DNA of 24,731 nucleotides from DASUKL01 sp036278755 (GTDB taxonomy: Bacteria; Chloroflexota; Limnocylindria; Limnocylindrales; CSP1-4): positions 1 to 24,731 of the forward strand of contig DASUKL010000126.1 in the NCBI GenBank assembly GCA_036278755.1. The letters run 5' to 3'. This document shows, one piece after another, positions 9,981-15,954 of the stretch (position 1 is the stretch's first letter; the number at the start of each line of letters is the position of its first letter). The position numbers and the translations under genes are program-made. The notes under the pieces were generated by a model. That model was not told the origin of the DNA, made no database searches, and saw only the letters and a program-made list of their open reading frames with translations.

Positions 9981-10172
9981 ATGCGCCCGCCCGCGCCACG
10001 GCGCCCGATCCGCCCGAGCCACGGCGCACGGCGCACGATGCGCCCGAGCCACGGCGCCCGATGCGCCCGAGCCACGGCGCCCGAGCCACGGCGCACGGCG
10101 CCCGAGCCACGGCGCACGGCGCCCGATGCGCCCGACCGATCCGTTGGCGTCCCACCGGGGGGGCGAGCGTGA
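9981..10172 (+). CDS. possible short Arg/Pro/Ala-rich repeat peptide
   Basis: A 63-residue frame starts at an ATG preceded by GAGGAGGAGG (9967-9976) 4 nt upstream, one of the best Shine-Dalgarno matches in the window. The peptide is very basic and repetitive, with RPSHGAR twice and PEPRRTA twice, because it reads through the minisatellite. No family is recognised. Other frames of the repeat are also open because of its composition, so coding is uncertain; the ribosome site is the only argument in favour. Confidence 0.2.
   Translation: MRPPAPRRPIRPSHGARRTMRPSHGARCARATAPEPRRTAPEPRRTAPDAPDRSVGVPPGGRA
9988..10115 (+). repeat. nested GC-rich tandem repeat, six copies of a 17-bp core
   Basis: The 17-bp core CGCCCGAGCCACGGCGC occurs exactly at 10011, 10041, 10064, 10078 and 10099, plus a one-base variant at 9988. 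Start-to-start distances are 23, 30, 23, 14 and 21, built from 7-bp ACGGCGC-like and 9-bp CCCGATGCG-like modules. Irregular spacing and direct juxtaposition rule out a CRISPR array; this looks like replication-slippage DNA. Confidence 0.85.
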
Positions 10173-10374
10173 CGTGGTCGTCCGGCGTGGAGGATCGGTT
10201 CGCGATCCATCCGTCAGTCCTTCCCATGGCGCGGTACGGATCGACGCGTTCGGGCCGATCCCTCTCGCCCAGTGGGTGGCCTTGACGCCGGTGCCCTCCG
10301 CGCGTCGCCGAACGTCGCCGGGATGATCACGGTCGCCCATCCGGAGGGAAATCCGGTCCGCGCAGAGGGAATCC

Positions 10375-10392
10375 GGTCCACGCAGGTGGACC
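10375..10392 (-). terminator. hairpin at the end of the kinase/regulator operon
   Basis: GGTCCAC-GCAG-GTGGACC is a perfect 7-bp stem with a 4-nt loop whose last base overlaps the response-regulator stop codon. It lacks a T-tract. Its place right at the end of a four-gene operon suggests a terminator or 3'-end stabiliser. Confidence 0.35.
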
Positions 10393-11030
10393 TAGGTGCC
10401 GGGTGTCAGCCAGCCCTTGTCGGCCGCGATGCGCGCCGCCTCGGCCCGATTGCGTGCCCCGGTCTTCTGGATGGCGGCCGACAGGTGGTTGCGCACCGTG
10501 CCTTCGGACAGGACGAGGCGGTCCGCGATCTCGGCCACCGTGCCCACGTCAGTCGAGGTCGCCAGGACCTCCCGTTCCCGCTCCGACAGCGGGTTGCCGC
10601 CCTCGCTCAGGGCGTCCAGGGCGAGGCTCGGGTCGACCACCCGCTCGCCCCGCGCCACGCGCCGGATGGCCACGGCCAGCTGCCCCGCCGGCGCGTCCTT
10701 GAGGACGAACCCTGAGGCGCCGGCCTCCATGGCCCGGCGGATGTAGCCCGGTCGCCCGAAGGTCGTGACGATGAGCACGCGGCAGGCCGGTGCCGCGGCG
10801 CGCAGGGCGGCCGCCGCGGACAGCCCGTCCAGGCCCGGCATCTCGATGTCCAGGAGGGCCACGTCGGGTCGGGTTCGCAGCACCTCGGCCACGACCGCAT
10901 CGCCTCGCTCCACCTGGGCCACCACCGTGAGGTCCTCCTCGAGGGCCAGCAGGGCGGCCAGCGCGCCACGGACGAGGGCCTGATCCTCGGCCAGCAGGAC
11001 GCGGATGTGCTGCTCGGCCGAGGCGCTCAT
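10392..11030 (-). CDS. NarL/LuxR-family response regulator (DesR-like)
   Basis: The product is 212 aa. The receiver domain (about 9-125) has the acidic pair E15/D16, phospho-acceptor D61 in LLDIEMPGLDG, T89 and K111. The output is a LuxR-type helix-turn-helix (about 148-210): PLSEREREVLA, then TVAEIADRLVLSEGTVRNHL. It would be phosphorylated by the kinase encoded just upstream and control transcription, probably of this operon's exporter. The ATG at 11030 overlaps the stop of an 18-codon ORF (ATGA), itself coupled to the kinase stop. A longer in-frame reading exists upstream, but it runs through the kinase gene and has no receiver-like sequence. This is the last gene of the operon. Confidence 0.93.
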   Translation of the reverse strand: MSASAEQHIRVLLAEDQALVRGALAALLALEEDLTVVAQVERGDAVVAEVLRTRPDVALLDIEMPGLDGLSAAAALRAAAPACRVLIVTTFGRPGYIRRAMEAGASGFVLKDAPAGQLAVAIRRVARGERVVDPSLALDALSEGGNPLSEREREVLATSTDVGTVAEIADRLVLSEGTVRNHLSAAIQKTGARNRAEAARIAADKGWLTPGT

Positions 11031-11111
11031 GCGGCCTCGTTGGGCAGCGGGACGCGGATGCGTCGCTCGGCCGAGGCGCTCATGCGGCCTCGTTGGGCAG
11101 CGGGACGCGGA
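11012..11111 (-). repeat. 53-bp-offset tandem duplication at the kinase/regulator junction
   Basis: Bases 11012-11058 recur perfectly (47 nt) at 11065-11111, an offset of 53 nt. The repeated unit holds the end of the kinase gene (PLPNEAA, stop) and the first codons of the regulator (MSASAE). The offset is not a multiple of three, yet each copy keeps its own ATGA overlap. Confidence 0.95.
11027..11083 (-). CDS. 18-codon chimeric ORF coupling kinase to regulator
   Basis: ATG at 11083 overlaps the kinase TGA (ATGA at 11083-11080). The frame encodes MSASAERRIRVPLPNEAA and stops in a TGA that overlaps the regulator ATG (ATGA at 11030-11027). Its first half copies the regulator N-terminus (MSASAEQHIRV) and its second half copies the kinase C-terminus (VRVPLPNEAA). 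It is a product of the tandem duplication. It is probably translated, because ribosomes finishing the kinase must pass through it to reach the regulator by coupling. A function for the peptide itself is not implied. Confidence 0.5.
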   Translation of the reverse strand: MSASAERRIRVPLPNEAA

Positions 11112-12342
11112 CCACGAGACGGTAGCCGCCGTCCGGTCGCACCCCGGCTTCGAGGCGGCCGCCGACCGCCGCCAGCCGTTCGGCCAAGCCCCGCAGACCG
11201 CTGCCCGAGACGGCCCCCGAACCCGCATCGACCGCCCCGCCCGAGTCCGATGGGCCAGCCGAACCCGCACCGGCCCCCACCCCCGACGTCGCGCCGGCCG
11301 CGGCGCCGTCATCGACGATGGCCAGGCTGGCCTCGCCGGCCTGGCGCCCGGTCGAGATCGTGCAGTGCGTGGCCCGGCTGTGACGCACCACGTTGGTCAC
11401 TCCCTCGCGGACGGCCCAGGCCAGCAGCGCGTCCACCGGCCGCGGCAGGTCGCCCGCCTTGGCCTCGATCCGGCCGGTGATGCCGGCCGCGGCGAGGGCG
11501 GCCTGGGCGCCGGCCAGCTCGGCCGCCAGGGTCGGCTGTCGGTACCCGCCGACCGTCTCGCGGACCGCGCCGAGCGACTCACGCGCCGCCCGCTCGATGT
11601 CCTGGACCTCGACCTGCGCCCGCAGCGGGTCGTCGGGCAGCAGCCGCCCGGCCAGCTCGCTCTTGATGGCGATGAGCGACAGGCTGTGGCCGAGCACGTC
11701 GTGGAGGTCGCGGGCGATGCGATCCCGCTCCGCGGTTACGGCCAGGCGGGCGATCTCCTCCTGGGCCGCCACGAGGGCCGCGTTCGTGTAGCGCACCGTG
11801 GCCAGGAGGAAAACGAGCCAGCCCACGACGGCCACCGAGAATCCCTGGAAGGCGGCCTCGGTGATGGCGCTGCCCGTGAGGAGGAGGGTCAGCCCGGCGG
11901 TGACCCCGATGGCCACGATGATGGCCTGGGCTCGGCGCTGCGGCCAGACCCGGCTGGCGGCCGTGGCGGCGAAGTAGAAGAGCCCCAACCAGCCGGCATC
12001 GGGCAGGCGGACGATAAGGACGACGGCGATGGCGGCGATGGCCACGGCGATGAGGGCGGTCAGCCAGCTCTGGTGGGCCAGCGGCCCGTCCCAACGGAAC
12101 CAGCCGCCAGCCAAGGTCAGCGAGAAGAGGGCCATGGCCCCCACGGCCAGCACCACGTCGAGCGCCTTCGGGCGGGTGCCGGCCAAGGCGAAGATCGGGT
12201 AGACGACGAAGACCGCGGCGATGACGACGAACAGGAGCCGCCAGCGGCTGGGCTGGACGTCCAGCGCCGGGCGGCCCGGCGAGGGGTCGGGCGCTCGAGC
12301 GATCGAGGGATCGGGCGGCTGGCCCAGCGGAGGCTCGGTCAT
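11080..12342 (-). CDS. sensor histidine kinase, DesK/HisKA_3 type
   Basis: The product is 420 aa. A Pro-rich cytoplasmic leader (1-32) precedes about six TM helices (near 36-56, 60-80, 93-113, 117-133, 139-158, 166-184) with very short loops, so the stimulus is probably sensed in or at the membrane. The phospho-acceptor is His214 in RIARDLHDVLGHSLSLI. The ATPase domain has N317 in VREGVTNVVRHSRA, the DDG box at 344-346 and GSGLRGLAERL at 380-390. Between DDG and GSG lies a ~33-residue Ala/Gly/Ser stretch where relatives usually have a much shorter loop. ATG 12342 overlaps the permease stop (ATGA) and the TGA overlaps the next ATG. Partner of the NarL-type regulator downstream; with the ABC genes it matches the LiaFSR/YvfTU style of linked exporter and two-component system. 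Confidence 0.92.
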   Translation of the reverse strand: MTEPPLGQPPDPSIARAPDPSPGRPALDVQPSRWRLLFVVIAAVFVVYPIFALAGTRPKALDVVLAVGAMALFSLTLAGGWFRWDGPLAHQSWLTALIAVAIAAIAVVLIVRLPDAGWLGLFYFAATAASRVWPQRRAQAIIVAIGVTAGLTLLLTGSAITEAAFQGFSVAVVGWLVFLLATVRYTNAALVAAQEEIARLAVTAERDRIARDLHDVLGHSLSLIAIKSELAGRLLPDDPLRAQVEVQDIERAARESLGAVRETVGGYRQPTLAAELAGAQAALAAAGITGRIEAKAGDLPRPVDALLAWAVREGVTNVVRHSRATHCTISTGRQAGEASLAIVDDGAAAGATSGVGAGAGSAGPSDSGGAVDAGSGAVSGSGLRGLAERLAAVGGRLEAGVRPDGGYRLVVRVPLPNEAA

Positions 12343-13130
12343 CGGCCCCGTTCGTCGGCTCGATAGCGCCAGGCCACGAGGACCCCGAAGACGGCGGTGT
12401 AGGCGGCCAGGAGACAGACCCCGCCCAGGTCGGGCGTCTGGCCCACGATGGCCCGCCAGCCCAGGTCGGCCAGCTGGTACGTCGGTGTCATCCTGGCGAT
12501 GGTAGCGAGGGCGTCCGGCAGGGACTGCACGGGGACGAAGAGCCCGCCGAAGATGCTCAGCCCGAAGAGGAGGAGCATCTGCGCCGCCTGGGCCGCCTCC
12601 ACGTCGAAGAGGTAGCCAAGGAGGATGGCCAGGGCCACGAGGGGCAGCGACCCCAGCCAGATCGAGACCAGCAGCCGGATCCAGGTCTGGAGCGGCAGCG
12701 AGACATCGTTGGCCACGACCGCCGCCACGGCGACCAGGACAAGGGCCGGGAGCATGATCGCCAGGGCCACCAGGACCTTCCCGACGACGTAGACCGCGGC
12801 GGGCAGCGGGGTGACGCGCAGCTGGCGGACCCAGCCGCTGGCTCGCTCCATCGAGAGCCGGATCCCGCCCACGGTGAAGGCCGCGCTCATGGCCGCGAAG
12901 CTGGCCATAGAGACCATGAAGTAGGCGCTGAAGTGCATGCCGCCCACGATGGGGTCGTGGTCGGCGCTGCCCGCCGTGGCCACGCCGGCCGTGGTGTAGA
13001 GGAGGTAGAGGACGAGGGGGAAGCCGACGGTGAAGACGAGGAACCGCCGATTGCGGACGGCGCGCCGGATCTCCAGGGCGACGAAGGGCCGCACGGTGGG
13101 GCCGGCGGCTCGGGACAGGACGTAGATCAT
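12339..13130 (-). CDS. ABC-2 type exporter permease
   Basis: The product is 263 aa with six hydrophobic segments (starting FLVFTVGFPLVLYLLYT, then FSAYFMVSMASFAAMSAAF, VLVALAIMLPALVLVAVAA, LLVSIWLGSLPLVALAILLG, MLLLFGLSIFGGLFVP and CLLAAYTAVFGVLVAW). The length and topology are those of ABC-2 permeases for drugs, lipids or peptides. GLFVPVQSLPDALATIARMTPTYQLADLGW is the typical family C-terminal block. ATG 13130 overlaps the ATPase stop and the TGA overlaps the kinase start, so it is translationally coupled on both sides. Substrate unknown; adjacency to a membrane-sensing kinase suggests self-protection or envelope-lipid homeostasis (inference). Confidence 0.9.
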   Translation of the reverse strand: MIYVLSRAAGPTVRPFVALEIRRAVRNRRFLVFTVGFPLVLYLLYTTAGVATAGSADHDPIVGGMHFSAYFMVSMASFAAMSAAFTVGGIRLSMERASGWVRQLRVTPLPAAVYVVGKVLVALAIMLPALVLVAVAAVVANDVSLPLQTWIRLLVSIWLGSLPLVALAILLGYLFDVEAAQAAQMLLLFGLSIFGGLFVPVQSLPDALATIARMTPTYQLADLGWRAIVGQTPDLGGVCLLAAYTAVFGVLVAWRYRADERGR

Positions 13131-14170
13131 CGGATCTCCTCGTGGTCGGCGTGGGAGCTGGCGCTCGAGCCGGAGTTGGACGTGAGGGCCAGGAAGGCGG
13201 CTTCGAGGTCCAGGCCGGTGACCTCCAGATCGCGCAGGGGCAGGTCGGCGGCGAAGGCGGCCCGGACGGTGGCGTCGGCATCGGCCGAGCGGAGGGTCAC
13301 GTCGTCGCCGTGGATGGCCACCTCGGTGACGCCGGGCAGCGCCCGGAGGGCCGCCCGCTGGGCCGCGCTGTCGGCGCTCGGCAGGGTGAAGCGGACGACC
13401 CGGCCCGCAGCCATGGCCTTGAGGGCGGAGGGCGTCCCGTCGGCCACGGTCCGACCATGGTCCAGGACCACGATCCGGTCGGCGACCTGATCGGCCTCCT
13501 CGAGATAGTGCGTGGCGAAGAGGACGGTCCGGCCGGCGGCCGCGAAGCCCCGGATGTCGCGCCAGAAGGCCTGGCGGGTCTCGACGTCCATGGCCACGGT
13601 GGGCTCGTCGAGGAAGACGAGGTCGGGGTCGCCGGCCACGGCCAGGGCGAAACGGACTCGCTGCGTCTCCCCGCCGGACAGGCGCTCGACCTGGCGGGCG
13701 GCGAGGTCCGCCAGCCCGGCCTGAGCCAGGACGTCGGCTCGGGACAGGGGATGCGGATAGAGGCTGCGCACGAAGTCGACCAGCTCGGCCACGGTCACGC
13801 CCACGGGCAGGCCGGACTCCTGGAGCATGCCGCCCACCCGACCGGCACTCACCGCGGAGGCGGGGCTCTGACCCAGGACGGTGACGGTCCCGGCGTCGGG
13901 ATGGAGGAGCCCGAGCATGAGCCCGATGGCGGTCGACTTCCCCGCCCCATTGGGGCCCAGGAGGGCCACGGTGCTGCCGGCCCCAAGCTGGAGCTCGAGG
14001 TCGGACAGGGCGGTCACGGCCCCGTACCGTTTGGTCACGCCCGTGAAGCTGACCGCCATGGTGGGCTTGGTGGCCCAGGGGGCGGGGGCGACGTCGGTGG
14101 CTCGGGTGGTCTCGGCGGCTGGGGTCGGGATCGGCTCCAGGCTCAGGGTGTTGGAGGGTTGGTTCGTCAT
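13127..14170 (-). CDS. ABC exporter ATP-binding protein
   Basis: The product is 347 aa. The ABC domain spans about 39-260: Walker A GPNGAGKST (72-80), Q-loop MLQESG (Q117), signature LSGGETQ (164-170), Walker B LVFLDEP (184-190, catalytic E189) and switch H221 in FATHYLEE. A C-terminal domain (about 260-347) of the DUF4162-like type follows. It powers the ABC-2 permease encoded directly downstream (ATGA overlap). The first ~37 residues are a Thr/Pro/Ala-rich leader; an internal ATG at residue 38 (MAVSFTGVTKRYG) would give the usual ABC N-terminus, so the true start may be later. It is the first gene of the four-gene operon. Confidence 0.92.
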   Translation of the reverse strand: MTNQPSNTLSLEPIPTPAAETTRATDVAPAPWATKPTMAVSFTGVTKRYGAVTALSDLELQLGAGSTVALLGPNGAGKSTAIGLMLGLLHPDAGTVTVLGQSPASAVSAGRVGGMLQESGLPVGVTVAELVDFVRSLYPHPLSRADVLAQAGLADLAARQVERLSGGETQRVRFALAVAGDPDLVFLDEPTVAMDVETRQAFWRDIRGFAAAGRTVLFATHYLEEADQVADRIVVLDHGRTVADGTPSALKAMAAGRVVRFTLPSADSAAQRAALRALPGVTEVAIHGDDVTLRSADADATVRAAFAADLPLRDLEVTGLDLEAAFLALTSNSGSSASSHADHEEIR

Positions 14171-14199
14171 GCCCCCAGTCTCCCGGCCCTCGGGCCCGA

Positions 14200-14222
14200 C
14201 CGGAAGTCACGGCCCTCCGGAA
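14200..14222 (-). promoter_or_regulatory. paired TTCCGG direct repeats upstream of the ABC operon
   Basis: On the minus strand TTCCGGAGGGCC and TTCCGGTCGGGCC recur with 17 bp between repeat starts (CCGGAA at 14200 and 14217 on the plus strand), 30-52 bp before the ATG at 14170. They lie between the truncated regulator and the operon and could be a binding site for the operon's own response regulator. No clear -10 was found. Confidence 0.2.
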
Positions 14223-14223
14223 C

Positions 14224-14601
14224 TCACCCTGATGGCTGATCGGGGACGACCGTGACGGATGTCACACCATTCGGGATCCAGGCTTCCCGTTCGGCCTTCA
14301 ATGCCAGCTCCGTCCGGGAAACGACGCCGAACCGCACGTAGAGGCGAGTGAAGCAGGCCTCCACCGTCTTGAGGGCGATGCCGAGATGGCCGGCGATCTC
14401 GGCATTGGACTCGCCTCGCAGCAGGAGCGTCACGATCGAGGTCTCCCTGCGGCTCAACCGAGCGGCCGAGGATGACACCCGCTGTATCCCTGTCGAGGAA
14501 AAGGCGCTGCCTCCGGCGGCGATCGTACGTATCGCCTCCATCAACGCATCGATCGGTGCCGTCTTCAGCAGGTAGCCGGAAGTGGCGGTGCAGGGTTTCC
14601 T
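14224..14601 (-). pseudogene. 5'-truncated NarL/LuxR-family response regulator
   Basis: The frame reads SGYLLKTAPIDALMEAIRTI, the last strand and helix of a receiver domain, then a complete LuxR-type helix-turn-helix: LSRRETSIVTLLLRGESNAE, then IALKTVEACFTRLYVRF. All of the receiver domain before the SGYLLK strand, including the phospho-acceptor Asp, is missing, and a stop codon (14604-14602) lies 18 codons before SGYLLK's successor segment is complete. I found no receiver sequence in the other frames upstream, where the 14641 lipoprotein begins instead, so this is a deletion rather than one frameshift. A TTG (14544) or ATG (14541) could still give a ~105-aa DNA-binding-only protein. It points the same way as the ABC operon and ends 54 bp before it. 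Confidence 0.75.
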
Positions 14602-14605
14602 CTAG

Positions 14606-14634
14606 TTGTCCTGCCATCCCGCCGAGCCTACATT
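14606..14634 (+). promoter_or_regulatory. promoter for leaderless transcription of the 14641 lipoprotein gene
   Basis: TTGTCC (14606-14611) and TACATT (14629-14634) each match four of six consensus positions and are separated by exactly 17 nt. The -10 ends 6 nt before the GTG at 14641, so the transcript would start at the start codon. There is no good Shine-Dalgarno, which agrees with a leaderless message. Confidence 0.45.
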
Positions 14635-14640
14635 CAGGCG

Positions 14641-15129
14641 GTGCGTCATGCGATAGCGATCATCGTGGCCACGTTCGTAGCGGTGGCCTGCTCAGGGGTC
14701 GGGGGGCCGACCAACGGTGACATCCCCTCGCGTGCTGAAGCAGAGGGTTTCCTCGATCGGCTGGTGACGACTGCTCAAGCCGGTCAGTGGGACGCGTTCT
14801 GCGGCATGGGTGATGGCTACTGCGAGGCCAGACTCACGCAGATCGGCCGATCGAGCGTGCCGATGGCAAGCCCGATCATCATCGACGACTCCATCATCCC
14901 CACATCACCCGTCGATGGTGGCAGATCCATCGGTGGTCGGAGGCTGACGGTGTGCGGTCTCGACGGTTCGGGTCATGCGTATCGCTCCGACGTCCTTGTG
15001 TTTCGCGATGGGAGCTCCCTGCGGGCCATCAACCCGGTCTATTGGGATGGCACCTCGGTCTCCAGTGGAACGGATCCCACGACGCAGCCGAGGGATGCGT
15101 CACCGCGGCCACCCGCTTGCGAACCCTGA
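14641..15129 (+). CDS. small lipoprotein of unknown function
   Basis: The product is 162 aa, starting at GTG. A short signal peptide (RHAIAIIVATFVAVAC) ends in a lipobox with Cys17 as the lipidation site. The mature part has no recognised domain: EAEGFLDRLVTTAQAGQWDAFCGMGDGYCEARL resembles the helical start of NTF2-like/SnoaL-type secreted proteins, and two Cys pairs could form disulfides. The tail is Thr/Pro/Ser-rich. Base composition is slightly less GC-rich than the flanking enzyme genes. Whether it belongs to the same unit as the next lipoprotein (122 nt downstream) is unclear. Confidence 0.6.
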   Translation: MRHAIAIIVATFVAVACSGVGGPTNGDIPSRAEAEGFLDRLVTTAQAGQWDAFCGMGDGYCEARLTQIGRSSVPMASPIIIDDSIIPTSPVDGGRSIGGRRLTVCGLDGSGHAYRSDVLVFRDGSSLRAINPVYWDGTSVSSGTDPTTQPRDASPRPPACEP

Positions 15130-15219
15130 CCGACGCTCGGGTGGAAGTCCTCGGCCCCGACGCCCCGAGCTCGCCGCGCCTGCAACGAAGGGTGACTCTC
15201 GGACGTCTGGAACAGTGAA

Positions 15220-15236
15220 CGGCCGTCCGTCGGCCG
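15220..15236. other. perfect inverted repeat upstream of the second lipoprotein gene
   Basis: CGGCCG-TCCGT-CGGCCG is a 6-bp perfect stem with a 5-nt loop, 91 nt after one lipoprotein gene and 15 nt before the next. It could be a weak terminator for the first or an operator for the second. Confidence 0.25.
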
Positions 15237-15251
15237 GGATCATGCGGGGTC

Positions 15252-15788
15252 ATGCGGCAAGCGGTGATGTCGCTCGTGACGAGGACGATGGCAGGCAGGG
15301 CTCGGGACGGGGGTCGCCTGCTCGCGCGTTGTGGCCTGCTCGTGCTCATCGTCGGTTGCGGTGGAGCGGGATCGGTTTCGACGGTCGGGACCACCACGGT
15401 CTCGCCGACGGGACACGCGAGCGGGAGTGTCCCGGCCTGGCTCCGCATCGCCCCGACCCCATCCGATGCCGTGCCCGCCCCCACCGCCGCCTATCCCTCG
15501 CCGGGCGAGGCGTGCGCCGAGGGCCTGCTCCCGAACGTCCGCCTCGACGGCGATCCGAATGGGTCGCCTGCTGTCTGGGTCACCAGTCCCGACGGCGACC
15601 GCCACACCGTCCTGTGGCCATTCGGCTTCTACGCCACCTTCGACCCGGGCCTGGCGCTCTTCGCTGGTGACGGGACCCTCGTGGCTCGCGGCGGGGACGT
15701 CCTCGACCTTGGCGGCGGTGCCGGCGCGAATGCGTTCTACGCCTGCGTGATCAAGGGCGTGTACTACGTCTGGCCGCCGGCCAGCTGA
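15252..15788 (+). CDS. small lipoprotein of unknown function
   Basis: The product is 178 aa. A basic N-terminus and the hydrophobic stretch CGLLVLIVGC end in a clear lipobox with Cys36; later ATGs at 15267 and 15288 would shorten the leader to a more usual length (24 residues before Cys for 15288), so the start may lie there. A Thr/Ser/Pro linker follows, then a small beta-rich domain (about 85-178) with paired Cys residues. I recognise no family. It is convergent with the PadR/HAAS group, with a long hairpin between them. Confidence 0.6.
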   Translation: MRQAVMSLVTRTMAGRARDGGRLLARCGLLVLIVGCGGAGSVSTVGTTTVSPTGHASGSVPAWLRIAPTPSDAVPAPTAAYPSPGEACAEGLLPNVRLDGDPNGSPAVWVTSPDGDRHTVLWPFGFYATFDPGLALFAGDGTLVARGGDVLDLGGGAGANAFYACVIKGVYYVWPPAS

Positions 15789-15803
15789 ACGTCCCACGAG
15801 CCC

Positions 15804-15851
15804 GAAGCCCTGACCTCCTGGTTCCTGGGGGAGCCCTGGGGTCGGGGCTTC
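15804..15851. terminator. bidirectional hairpin between lipoprotein and PadR/HAAS genes
   Basis: GAAGCCCTGACC (15804-15815) pairs with GGTCGGGGCTTC (15840-15851): a 12-bp stem with one wobble and a 24-nt loop. It starts 16 nt after the lipoprotein stop and overlaps the stop of the minus-strand 34-codon ORF. No T-tract. It has the same design as the hairpin at 9445-9491. Confidence 0.55.
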
Positions 15852-15954
15852 ACGCTCCCCGGCGTCGCCTCAGGGCCAGGATCAGGTAGATGGCCGGGAT
15901 GAACTGGAGCGCCGCCCACACGACCCAAAGGACAACGAGGCCTCCGACATTCAC
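15850..15954 (-). CDS. 34-residue single-TM peptide, or frameshifted end of the HAAS protein
   Basis: GTG at 15954 overlaps the TGA of the HAAS gene (GTGA). The product has one clean TM helix, GGLVVLWVVWAALQFIPAIYLILAL, followed by RRRRGA, a positive-inside anchor. Composition and a well-formed helix argue that it is translated. Two readings are possible: a coupled tiny membrane protein, or the last helix of the HAAS protein separated by a frameshift in the repeat CCGATGGGGGC that occurs twice just upstream. Confidence 0.5.
   Translation of the reverse strand: MNVGGLVVLWVVWAALQFIPAIYLILALRRRRGA

Larger units (their letters stand above)
9919..10391. other. 473-bp spacer with GC-rich minisatellite
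   Basis: The stretch between the PPOX start and the response-regulator stop has no gene I can support firmly. It holds the PPOX promoter, a nested tandem repeat (9988-10115), one short basic ORF with a strong Shine-Dalgarno (9981-10172), a short tandem repeat (GGGAAATCCGGTCCGCGCAG / GGGAATCCGGTCCACGCAG, about 10347-10385) and a hairpin at the response-regulator stop codon. Confidence 0.7.

Noticed and set aside
9988..10115. Possible CRISPR array
   Set aside because: Repeats are 17 bp, abut or overlap each other, spacing is 14-30 bp with repeat-derived filler, and there are no unique spacers or cas genes.
11084..11312. N-terminal extension of the response regulator
   Set aside because: The frame upstream of ATG 11030 is open but runs antisense-free through the kinase C-terminus in another frame and gives no conserved sequence; the receiver fold starts right at MSASAEQHIRVLLAED.
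11005..12366. 453-codon plus-strand frame across the kinase gene
   Set aside because: It is antisense to a kinase with intact H, N, DDG and GSG boxes, and its product is Gly/Asp/Arg repeats without a fold.
14207..14617. Alternative frame across the truncated regulator that might restore the receiver
   Set aside because: The other frame has LEETLHRHFRLPAEDG-like sequence with no receiver motif, and no Asp phosphorylation site occurs upstream in any minus-strand frame before the lipoprotein gene.
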